Below are positions 1-5,228 of a DNA stretch of 6,918 nucleotides, in pieces. The stretch covers positions 1-6,918 of the forward strand of contig ONNU01000139.1 of the NCBI GenBank assembly GCA_900319255.1, in the 5' to 3' direction. Made by a program: the position numbers and the translations under genes. How positions within the stretch are numbered: the first letter of the stretch is position 1; each line of letters begins with the position of its first letter. The notes beneath the pieces are model-generated. The model made no database searches, had not been told where the DNA came from, and worked only from the letters and a program-made list of their open reading frames with translations. The DNA comes from an uncultured Eubacteriales bacterium. GTDB taxonomy: Bacteria; Bacillota; Clostridia; Oscillospirales; Acutalibacteraceae.

Positions 1-449
1 ACTGCACTCCCCTGCTTTTTGCAGATCCTGAAAAAAAGGTCATCGGTCTCGCTCATGCAGGCTGGAGAGGTACTGTGGGAAAGATCGCTGAGGCTACGGT
101 GGATAAGATGGAGTTTGAATTCGGATGCGATAAGGCAGATATAATCGCCGTTGTGGGACCTGCTATCGGAGCCTGCTGCTATGAGGTCGATACGCCTGTA
201 TATGAGGAATTTGCAAGCCTTACAGAACTGAAGCCCGCATATTTTACAAAAACTCTCGGTCACGGAAAATATCTTGTCGATCTCAAGGAAACCAACCGGC
301 GTATGCTTATGGAAGCCGGGCTGCTCAGCATCAATATCGTTATCAGCGATGTCTGCACAAAATGCAACAGCGGTCTGCTTTATTCCCACCGCGCCAGCGG
401 CGGAAAAAGAGGCGGTCTTGTGGCTATGATGTCAATAACCGAAAAATAA
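1..449 (+). CDS. pgeF: PgeF/YfiH-family laccase-domain protein, C-terminal part (partial, 5' end outside window)
   Basis: About 148 residues are visible, read in frame from base 3 to a TAA stop at 447-449; the family is usually about 240-280 residues, so the N-terminal part lies left of the window. The first visible codon (3-5) is the Cys of the family's DCxP metal-site motif, and 17 residues later comes the His of HAGWRG (His codon 54-56). The same Cys-to-His spacing occurs in E. coli YfiH, C107 to H124. The third ligand, in the EQVHG motif, would be off-window. Further family hallmarks are VGPAIGACCYEV, GKYLVDL...N, and a C-terminal YSHRASGGKRGGLVAM block. Members bind Cu/Zn and have been described as polyphenol oxidases, purine-nucleoside-active enzymes and, in E. 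coli, a peptidoglycan editing factor that prevents L-Ser misincorporation. Which activity applies here cannot be told. It is cytosolic by appearance (no signal seen). It converges on the transporter operon. An in-frame GTG at 75 is not a plausible start because the metal site precedes it. Confidence 0.93.
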   Translation, partial: CTPLLFADPEKKVIGLAHAGWRGTVGKIAEATVDKMEFEFGCDKADIIAVVGPAIGACCYEVDTPVYEEFASLTELKPAYFTKTLGHGKYLVDLKETNRRMLMEAGLLSINIVISDVCTKCNSGLLYSHRASGGKRGGLVAMMSITEK

Positions 450-450
450 A

Positions 451-519
451 GCAGCATCGACGCTGCCCCCATGTTCGCGGGAAAGGTATAGCAATGCGTT
501 ACTCTATTTCCGCGAGCAT
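451..519 (+). terminator. Possible pgeF 3' stem-loops (weak terminator or 3' processing element)
   Basis: Immediately after the pgeF stop there is a 5-bp hairpin (GCAGC 451-455 with GCTGC 462-466). It is followed by a larger stem pairing 471-484 with 507-519: ten contiguous pairs including one wobble, a bulged G at 481, then three A-T pairs, around a 22-nt loop. The pair 474/516 is a U-G wobble on the plus-strand RNA but an A-C mismatch on the minus strand, so the stem fits a pgeF transcript better. Only AAGTTTT follows, which is a poor U-tract, so efficient intrinsic termination is doubtful. An mRNA 3'-end or stability element is the alternative. Confidence 0.4.
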
Positions 520-749
520 AAGTTTTATGATATGAGGAGAAAAAATCCCCTTTCCTTATTCCCTGCAGATAGCCAGGCTCCAGCAGCTGAGATCAGGTAC
601 TTTTCATTTGAGGCTTTAAAGCTCATCTAAAAATGCACCCTTTCAGCGGATAAGATAATTCTGATTAATGTACAAAACCGCTCGTAAATACAGTAGTTTT
701 TTATAATTTCACTATTGAATTTCACATATTCAGGTACAAATAAATAGCG

Positions 750-774
750 CCGCTCTGCTCTGTGCAGATGGCGG
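750..774 (-). other. Secondary stem-loop beyond the transporter operon terminator
   Basis: CCGCTCTGC (750-758) pairs with GCAGA (764-768) and GCGG (771-774), with a two-base TG bulge and a 5-nt loop, giving a nine-pair stem. It lies directly past the T-tract of the main terminator on the minus strand and directly before the A-run on the plus strand. It may be a backup structure for the operon end; no good T-tract follows it on the minus strand (CGCTATTTATTT). Confidence 0.4.
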
Positions 775-822
775 AAAAAAATATCCCGGAAGCTGCCGAA
801 ACAGTTTCCGGGATGAATTTTT
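775..822. terminator. Bidirectional rho-independent terminator
   Basis: A 13-pair stem joins 783-795 (ATCCCGGAAGCTG) to 802-814 (CAGTTTCCGGGAT) around a 6-nt loop. There is one non-Watson-Crick position, 792/805 (G-U in plus-strand RNA, C-A in minus-strand RNA). On the minus strand the stem is followed by A then seven T (bases 781 down to 775), and on the plus strand by GAATTTTTT. It starts about 20 nt after the malG-like stop codon, so it is the expected end of the transporter operon, and it can also stop any pgeF transcript that runs this far. Confidence 0.88.
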
Positions 823-834
823 TAAGGACAGATA

Positions 835-1779
835 TCAGCCCTTTACAGCGCCGGCAGCAACACCCTTGATGATATACTTCTGACAGAACAGATAGAATAT
901 GATTACAGGGATGATACTCAGCAGAATTACTGCCATGCTTGCGCCAAGGTCTACCGTTCCGTAGCTGCCTTTCAGATACTGGATATGTATCGGAATGGTA
1001 CGATATTCGTTGATATCGAGTACCAGATACGGAAGCAGATAGTCGTTCCAGATCCACATGATCTCAAGAATACCAACAGAGATCATTGTAGGTCTGAGCA
1101 TCGGGAATACGATGGTAAAGAAGGTTCTTACGGGTCCGCATCCGTCGATGGCGGCGGCTTCCTCTATCTCAATGGGGATAGATTTGACGAATCCGACGAA
1201 CATGAATACGGCAAGTCCTGCGCCGAATCCAAGATAGACGATAGGTATCGTCCAGGGAGTATTGAGCTTGAGTGTATCAGCAGTTTTTGACAGTGTGTAC
1301 ATTACCATCTGGAAAGGTACGACCATGGAGAATACACAAAGGAAATAAACCGCTTTACAAACAAATGAATTAACTCTTGCGATATACCATGCTGCCATGG
1401 ATGTGCAGATAACGATAAGAAGTGTGGAAATAACAGTAATGATAACACTGTTAAGCACGCTCTGCCAGAAAGGATAGTTACCGAAGGTCATGCCCTTGAT
1501 AAAGTTATCGAATCCAGCCCAGATATCAGAATGCTCTGCATTATTGATCGGCAGCGCAAATGTATCGGTCTTTACATATGTATTGGTCTTGAATGCATTG
1601 ATAAGAACTGCAAAAACCGGTAATACATATACTATACAGATCACAGCCAATACAACAGTAAGCGCCGTTCCGTTTTTCTTTCTCTCCACACGCTTTGCAC
1701 TTTTGAGAAGCTCAGGATCAATATCATTGACTGTAATGACATTTTTAGTCTCTGAATAATCAACCTTTTCTTTTTTCAT
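835..1779 (-). CDS. Carbohydrate ABC transporter permease, MalG/CUT1 type
   Basis: This 314-residue inner-membrane subunit forms, with the MalF-like partner, the sugar channel of a CUT1-family importer. Hydrophobic segments fit six helices at roughly residues 38-60, 108-132, 142-162, 176-198, 230-248 and 280-300. The cytoplasmic EAA loop that contacts the ATPase runs from E207 to P230 (EAAAIDG, then FFTIVFPMLRP). The protein ends with the typical MalG-type tail KGVAAGAVKG. The first ~36 residues are a charged, probably cytoplasmic extension. The ATG abuts the upstream gene's TAA with no gap, and its Shine-Dalgarno (GGAGGTG, about 1789-1795) lies inside the last codons of that gene, so the two permeases are probably translationally coupled in equal amounts. 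The terminator follows 20 nt after the stop. The family is certain; the transported sugar cannot be read from this sequence. Confidence 0.95.
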   Translation of the reverse strand: MKKEKVDYSETKNVITVNDIDPELLKSAKRVERKKNGTALTVVLAVICIVYVLPVFAVLINAFKTNTYVKTDTFALPINNAEHSDIWAGFDNFIKGMTFGNYPFWQSVLNSVIITVISTLLIVICTSMAAWYIARVNSFVCKAVYFLCVFSMVVPFQMVMYTLSKTADTLKLNTPWTIPIVYLGFGAGLAVFMFVGFVKSIPIEIEEAAAIDGCGPVRTFFTIVFPMLRPTMISVGILEIMWIWNDYLLPYLVLDINEYRTIPIHIQYLKGSYGTVDLGASMAVILLSIIPVIIFYLFCQKYIIKGVAAGAVKG

Positions 1780-2838
1780 TTACTGCTGCACCTCCCTCTT
1801 TCGGGTATAGGCAAGCTGTAACAGACCAATTACTGCTACAAGTACAAAGAAGATTACAGCCTTTGCCTGAGCTGTACCTCTTGCTGTGACTGCTGTGTTA
1901 TTATAGAAGGTGTTATAGATATTGAGAGCAAGAAGCTCTGTCTGCTTGATACCTACACCATTCTCCATTACTATCGGCTGACCGCCTGTCAATGCGATGT
2001 TCTGATCGAAAAGCTTGAAGCCGTTTGTAAGGGACAGGAACATACAAATTGTGATAGAGGGCATTACGTTCGGGATAGTTACCTTCCACAGTGTCTGCCA
2101 TGCGTTTGCGCCGTCGATCTTTGCTGCCTCCAGCATATCCTCGGGAATGGAGTTAAGACCGGCGATATATATGATCATCATATAACCGATCTGCTGCCAG
2201 CTTACCAGGATTATAAGTCCCCAGAAGCCCCAGGTCGCATCCTGAACGATGGATGTTCCGAAATTCTGAAGAATACCATCGAAGATCATTGACCAGATAT
2301 AACCAAGTACGATACCGCCTATGAGGTTAGGCATGAAGAAGACTGTTCTGAACAGGTTGCTTCCCCTGATGCCCTTTGTCAGCGCAAGCGCTACCGCAAA
2401 GGCAAGCACATTGATTATGATAAGACTTACAATAGCAAACAAGCCGGTATACCAGAATGAACGCATAAACGACGGATCGTTGAATGCCTTTATATAGTTA
2501 TCTACACCGGTAAATTCTGCGTCAGATACCAGACGGAACTGACAGAAGGACAGGAAAATACCCTGAATAAAAGGCCATACGAAGCCTATGATAAAAGCTC
2601 CGACCATAGGAAGAAGGAAAAGCCAGAACCATTTTCTGAGTGGTCGGCGCAAAGTATATCCGGATGATCCTTTAACTTTTTTCTTCTTCTTTTTTCCTGT
2701 GTCTTCTTCTTCAACTTTTTTTGATACTGTTTTTGATAGAAATTCCTGATATGCCTCATCTGTTTTATTATTTACAGACACTGAAGCTTCCGCTGCTTCC
2801 TCAGGAACGGTTTTTACTACATCTTTTTCATCCGACAA
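1780..2838 (-). CDS. Carbohydrate ABC transporter permease, MalF/CUT1 type
   Basis: First channel subunit of the importer, 352 residues from the chosen start. I prefer the TTG at 2838-2836 because AAGGAG (2848-2853) sits 9 nt before it. The in-frame ATG at 2847 directly abuts that Shine-Dalgarno, and a longer reading from GTG at 2901 would run through a GC-rich hairpin. Residues 1-68 are a hydrophilic, cytoplasmic-looking extension rich in Glu and Lys, with a run of six or more Lys near 49-54. Six helices follow at about 69-92, 129-154, 162-184, 203-228, 258-276 and 325-345. The EAA loop is at 237-260 (EAAKIDGANAW...IPNVMP). The protein ends REVQQ, whose codons also supply the ribosome binding site of the next permease gene. 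The substrate is not determinable; MsmF/LacF-like sugar permeases are the nearest family type. Confidence 0.94.
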   Translation of the reverse strand: MSDEKDVVKTVPEEAAEASVSVNNKTDEAYQEFLSKTVSKKVEEEDTGKKKKKKVKGSSGYTLRRPLRKWFWLFLLPMVGAFIIGFVWPFIQGIFLSFCQFRLVSDAEFTGVDNYIKAFNDPSFMRSFWYTGLFAIVSLIIINVLAFAVALALTKGIRGSNLFRTVFFMPNLIGGIVLGYIWSMIFDGILQNFGTSIVQDATWGFWGLIILVSWQQIGYMMIIYIAGLNSIPEDMLEAAKIDGANAWQTLWKVTIPNVMPSITICMFLSLTNGFKLFDQNIALTGGQPIVMENGVGIKQTELLALNIYNTFYNNTAVTARGTAQAKAVIFFVLVAVIGLLQLAYTRKREVQQ

Positions 2839-2847
2839 ATTAATCAT

Positions 2848-2853
2848 CTCCTT
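2848..2853 (-). promoter_or_regulatory. Ribosome binding site that selects the TTG start of the MalF-like gene
   Basis: The minus strand reads AAGGAG followed by ATGATTAAT and then TTG TCG GAT GAA. The ATG touching the Shine-Dalgarno has no spacer and should be a poor start, whereas the TTG has a normal 9-nt spacing. No other in-frame ATG occurs before the first membrane helix. Confidence 0.65.
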
Positions 2854-2871
2854 TATCTGGATGATAAATAG

Positions 2872-2900
2872 TAAGGGGCGGGCGATGTGCCCGCCCCTCA
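2872..2900 (-). promoter_or_regulatory. GC-rich intercistronic hairpin between binding-protein and permease genes
   Basis: GGGGCGGGC (2875-2883) and GCCCGCCCC (2889-2897) form a perfect 9-bp stem around a 5-nt loop. On the minus-strand RNA it extends by three more pairs, 2872-2874 with 2898-2900, one of them a U-G wobble that would be an A-C mismatch on the plus strand. It lies in the 95-nt gap after the binding-protein stop. The downstream bases TTACTATTTATC are not a true U-tract. The likely role is to protect the 3' end of the binding-protein message, or to attenuate partly, so that more binding protein than permease is made; the E. coli malE-malF gap has a comparable arrangement with REP elements. 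This role is inferred. Confidence 0.75.
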
Positions 2901-2933
2901 CCTAAGGCTTGATAATTTTTGTTTTAATTATAA

Positions 2934-4304
2934 TCAGCTGTTAGCTGCTGCATACTGAGTAGCCCAACCGTCTACGAAAGCAGCCTTTACCTGATCCCAG
3001 TTAGCATCTGACTGATCTGCGCAATAAGCGTTCAGAGCAGATACGAGCTGTGCACGATATTCGTTTACGTTCGGCTGATAGTTTGTAGCCCAATCCATTA
3101 CATAGTTGCCTGCAGCTGTGTAATCGTTTGCGTTCTTGAGGAATGCGTTAGAAGACTCAACAGCGTTCTTGTAAGGCATTACGCCGAAGGAATCAACGAG
3201 AAGCTGTGAAGCTTCCTTATCTGTTACACACCACTTCATGAATGCGAGTGTAGCAGCCTGATCGTCCTCAGAAGCCTTGCTGTTAACTGCCCAGCAGTTC
3301 TCTGTACCGCAGTTCAGACCTGCCTTATCTTCGCCTTCAACTCCGCAGTAATAGGGGATCATCTTAGCATCCGGAATCTTATCCTTCATGCCTGCATACT
3401 CCCATGAACCCTGAACTGTGAATGCAGCCTTCTCTGTAAGGAACTGGTTGGATGCGTCATGTCCGCCTGTAGCAAGCTCCTTAGGATCAGAGATACTGTT
3501 GTTGATGCAGAGATCAAAGAGGTTCTTATAGTTCGGGAGATATTCGCCTGTGATGCTTGCAGGACACTCTGTCCATGTCTGTCCAGCCTTCTTCTCTTCA
3601 TAGAAGTATTCAAGGTTAGCCATATGACCTGTGAAACGCCATGATGAAGAATCATCCATATCACAAGATGTGAACGCATCGAAGCCAAGCTCGCCAGCTC
3701 TCTTATGGATATCCTCAACAACGGTCTTGAGAGATGCGAAGTCCTTGATATCATCAACCTTATGACCAGCCTTCTCAACCAGCTTGGGGTTAACGATAAG
3801 GCCGTAAGCCTCATAGCAATAACCGATGGAAACGAGCTTGCCGTCTGCATCATAGAGGTTATAAGCGTCTGTATTGAGTTCCTTGGCTACGTCTGTATTC
3901 TTAAGATCAAGAGCATAGCTGCCCCACTGCTTAACGCCGGCAGAGTTACCGATTACGAAAAGTGTAGGAGCCTCAGACTTATCCATCTCTGAGGAAAGTG
4001 TCTGCTCATATGTACCTGAAGCAGCTGTTACTACCTTTACAGCAGTACCTGTCTTATCAGTATACATCTTTGCTACCTTCTGGAGAGTCTCATCTGACTC
4101 AGGCTTGAAGTTCAGCCAGTAAACCGAACCCTTGCTTGCATCTCCGGCAGGTGTTGTACCCTCGCCGCTGTCGCTTGCGCTTGTGTCTGCAGCCTTGCTT
4201 TCTCCGCTGCTGCTGCCGCCGTTATTGTTATTACAGCCTGCGAGCACGCCTACAGCCATGCATCCTACCATTGATAAGGCAAGGATTCTCTTAAGATTTT
4301 TCAT
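2934..4304 (-). CDS. Lipoprotein sugar-binding protein of a CUT1 ABC transporter (extracellular solute-binding protein family 1)
   Basis: A 456-residue surface lipoprotein that captures the sugar and delivers it to the MalF/MalG-like channel. The N-terminus is a classic lipoprotein signal: basic MKNLKR, a hydrophobic stretch, and the lipobox LAGC with the lipidated Cys at residue 24. An Asn/Gly/Ser/Asp-rich flexible linker follows to about residue 60, then the mature binding fold beginning VYWLNFKPE. Family-1 features include the VWGSWE-like block (VQGSWEYAG) and the late GVMPYKN segment. The mature part holds nine Cys besides the lipidated one. The start is taken at 4304 (AAGGAG at 4317-4322, 12 nt upstream); an in-frame ATG at 4316 abuts the Shine-Dalgarno and would add four residues (MATT). 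It is the first gene of the operon, with its own promoter, and is probably the most highly expressed. The substrate class is presumed sugar or oligosaccharide; the exact ligand is unknown. Confidence 0.94.
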   Translation of the reverse strand: MKNLKRILALSMVGCMAVGVLAGCNNNNGGSSSGESKAADTSASDSGEGTTPAGDASKGSVYWLNFKPESDETLQKVAKMYTDKTGTAVKVVTAASGTYEQTLSSEMDKSEAPTLFVIGNSAGVKQWGSYALDLKNTDVAKELNTDAYNLYDADGKLVSIGYCYEAYGLIVNPKLVEKAGHKVDDIKDFASLKTVVEDIHKRAGELGFDAFTSCDMDDSSSWRFTGHMANLEYFYEEKKAGQTWTECPASITGEYLPNYKNLFDLCINNSISDPKELATGGHDASNQFLTEKAAFTVQGSWEYAGMKDKIPDAKMIPYYCGVEGEDKAGLNCGTENCWAVNSKASEDDQAATLAFMKWCVTDKEASQLLVDSFGVMPYKNAVESSNAFLKNANDYTAAGNYVMDWATNYQPNVNEYRAQLVSALNAYCADQSDANWDQVKAAFVDGWATQYAAANS

Positions 4305-4346
4305 TGTAGTTGCCATCTCCTTAATAAATTTTTTTAAGAATTAATA

Positions 4347-4384
4347 CCGCAGAAATTATAAATAATTTATACCGTCCTCTGCGG
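4347..4384 (-). promoter_or_regulatory. Nested inverted repeats in the transporter operon leader
   Basis: An outer perfect 7-bp inverted repeat (CCGCAGA 4347-4353 with TCTGCGG 4378-4384) encloses an inner perfect palindrome of seven pairs around a central base (TATAAAT-A-ATTTATA, 4357-4371). It lies about 10-45 nt downstream of the predicted transcription start. It could be a regulator operator, since CUT1 sugar operons are often controlled by LacI-type repressors, or a 5'-UTR stem-loop. The AT-only inner palindrome and GC-rich outer arms do not match a regulator site I recognise. Confidence 0.5.
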
Positions 4385-4399
4385 AAATATTCTATACAA

Positions 4400-4428
4400 A
4401 TAATAACATCCTTTTCTGGAATTATCAA
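4400..4428 (-). promoter_or_regulatory. Sigma-A promoter of the transporter operon
   Basis: On the minus strand, -35 TTGATA (4428-4423) and -10 TATTAT (4405-4400) are each one base off consensus and are separated by exactly 17 bp, with TGT just before the -10 forming an extended -10 element. Transcription would begin near 4393, leaving a leader of about 90 nt before the chosen ATG. Three A-runs (7, 7 and 8 A on the minus strand at 4430-4436, 4443-4449 and 4452-4459) lie directly upstream and resemble an UP element or curved DNA. Prediction by eye. Confidence 0.72.
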
Positions 4429-4611
4429 GTTTTTTTCATCAGTTTTTTTAATTTTTTTTGCCCTGTCAGATAATAATTGTTCTTTTAGTTACATAGCACA
4501 TTTTTCCATGTTGGGAATTGGTAATTTTTAATTTCACAATTGAAAAATAGTTGTTCGTGATTAGTTTTAGTGATTGGTTCATGTTTAGATAGTTTTGGAA
4601 ACGAAAGCGAT

Positions 4612-5139
4612 TTATGCATTCAGTGGTGAAAGTATGACCTTTCCCTTTTTTCTGGTTTCTCTCATATTTATGATACGCTGGTTTTCCGAGCCTCTGAATT
4701 TCAGCATCAGGTTTCTCAGCTCAAGCACAAACCTTCCGTCTACAAGTATATCCGTATTATCAAGTATCTCGTCTGTACATTCAATATAACGGCAGCCCCC
4801 CTCCACAAGATCCCTGTCGTAGGTAAAGCCCGTGTATATCCACAGATCTCTTTCAGGCAGCTCCTTTTTCATCCTGCGGATCAGCTTTACTATCTCTCTT
4901 TGATTTGACTGCTCGAAGGGCTCTCCTCCGAGTATGGTCAGACCGCTGTAATAGGGCTTTGAAAGCTCCTCTATTATATAATCCTCCGTCTCAGAGGTGT
5001 AAGGCTCGCCGAAATTGAAATCCCATGTTTCAGGCTGAAAGCAGCCCTTGCAGTGATTTGTGCAGCCGGATACAAAAAGGCTTACGCGCAGACCTTCACC
5101 GTTTGCGCAGTCATCTATTATTATTTCTCCGATATTCAT
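4612..5139 (-). CDS. nrdG: Anaerobic ribonucleoside-triphosphate reductase-activating protein (radical SAM)
   Basis: This 175-residue cytosolic activase uses S-adenosylmethionine and a [4Fe-4S] cluster to generate the glycyl radical on NrdD. The cluster motif CxxxCxxC is C26-TNH-C30-KG-C33. The SAM-binding GGEP is at residues 71-74, and the NrdG-typical C-terminal DGRF (134-137) and RGSENQR (149-155) are present. Length is normal for the family. The start at 5139 (MNIGEI...) is chosen because AAGGAGG (5149-5155) lies 9 nt upstream and homologues begin at this point; reading from the upstream ATG at 5196 would add 19 uncharacteristic residues encoded by a hairpin. It follows nrdD by 89 nt on the same strand, the usual operon pairing. 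The spacer forms stem-loops on the transcribed strand that may modulate its translation. Confidence 0.96.
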   Translation of the reverse strand: MNIGEIIIDDCANGEGLRVSLFVSGCTNHCKGCFQPETWDFNFGEPYTSETEDYIIEELSKPYYSGLTILGGEPFEQSNQREIVKLIRRMKKELPERDLWIYTGFTYDRDLVEGGCRYIECTDEILDNTDILVDGRFVLELRNLMLKFRGSENQRIINMRETRKKGKVILSPLNA

Positions 5140-5140
5140 A

Positions 5141-5168
5141 TCTGTCACCCTCCTTAATATGTGACAAA
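5141..5168 (-). promoter_or_regulatory. Stem-loop displaying the nrdG Shine-Dalgarno in its loop
   Basis: On the minus-strand RNA, UUUGUCAC (5168-5161) pairs with GUGACAGA (5148-5141): eight pairs with one U-G wobble, six of them (UGUCAC/GUGACA) perfect. The 12-nt loop is AUAUUAAGGAGG, so the complete AAGGAGG ribosome binding site lies in the loop and the AUG begins two bases after the stem foot. The structure would present, rather than hide, the Shine-Dalgarno, but could hinder ribosome accommodation or bind a factor. The pairing is seen directly; function is inferred. Confidence 0.6.
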
Positions 5169-5198
5169 GGTGCTTCATACCAAAAGCATGAAACACCT
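5168..5198 (-). promoter_or_regulatory. 13-bp RNA hairpin in the nrdD-nrdG spacer
   Basis: On the minus-strand RNA, bases 5198-5186 (AGGUGUUUCAUGC) pair with 5180-5168 (GUAUGAAGCACCU) through 13 uninterrupted pairs, two of them G-U, closing a UUUUG loop. On the plus strand both wobbles become A-C mismatches, which suggests the element works as RNA of the nrdDG transcript. Only three U follow, so it is not an ordinary terminator. A message-stability or processing site between the two cistrons is likely. Confidence 0.68.
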
Positions 5199-5228
5199 GG
5201 TCTTGTTATATAATTGTCATCCTGAGCA

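Larger units (their letters stand above)
450..834. other. Gene-free convergent intergenic region
   Basis: This stretch separates the convergent pgeF and transporter permease genes. I see no credible coding sequence: the only short ORF worth checking (532-630 plus, 32 codons) lacks a ribosome binding site and family character. What it does hold is a series of inverted repeats: a small one just after pgeF (451-466), a longer imperfect one (471-519), a short stem at 750-774 and the strong bidirectional terminator at 783-814. The middle part, about 520-740, is AT-rich and otherwise featureless to me. Confidence 0.7.
4305..4611 (-). other. AT-rich intergenic region between nrdG and the transporter operon
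   Basis: Very AT-rich and gene-free on both strands. It contains the transporter promoter and leader inverted repeats on its left side, three A-tracts upstream of the promoter, and a short degenerate direct repeat (GTGATTAGTT 4557-4566, GTGATTGGTT 4570-4579). I looked for an nrdG terminator just after its stop at 4612 and found no GC-rich stem followed by a T-tract on the minus strand. nrdDG transcripts may therefore end by another mechanism or run towards the transporter genes. Confidence 0.65.

Noticed and set aside
532..630. Small plus-strand ORF of 32 codons (starts MRRKNPLSLF) in the pgeF/transporter spacer
   Set aside because: No Shine-Dalgarno upstream, low complexity of evidence, and no recognisable family; a chance ORF in a non-coding spacer.
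2872..2900. Intrinsic terminator at the binding-protein/permease hairpin
   Set aside because: No run of T follows on the minus strand (TTACTATTTATC), and the downstream permeases need transcription from upstream as no separate promoter is evident.
2839..2901. Longer MalF-like start at GTG 2901 (adds 21 residues)
   Set aside because: The added codons run through the GC hairpin and the Shine-Dalgarno itself, and give residues not typical of the family.
3386..3853. 155-codon minus-strand ORF inside the binding-protein gene
   Set aside because: Lies in another frame of a clearly real gene; its Ser/Leu/Arg-rich translation is typical of an out-of-frame shadow.
4305..4400. Known riboswitch in the transporter leader
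   Set aside because: The leader is only about 90 nt, AT-rich, and shows simple inverted repeats without conserved motifs of riboswitch classes I know.
5140..5196. Longer NrdG start at 5196 (adds 19 residues)
   Set aside because: The added codons lie in the spacer hairpins; the strong AAGGAGG and the family N-terminus MNIGEI point to 5139.
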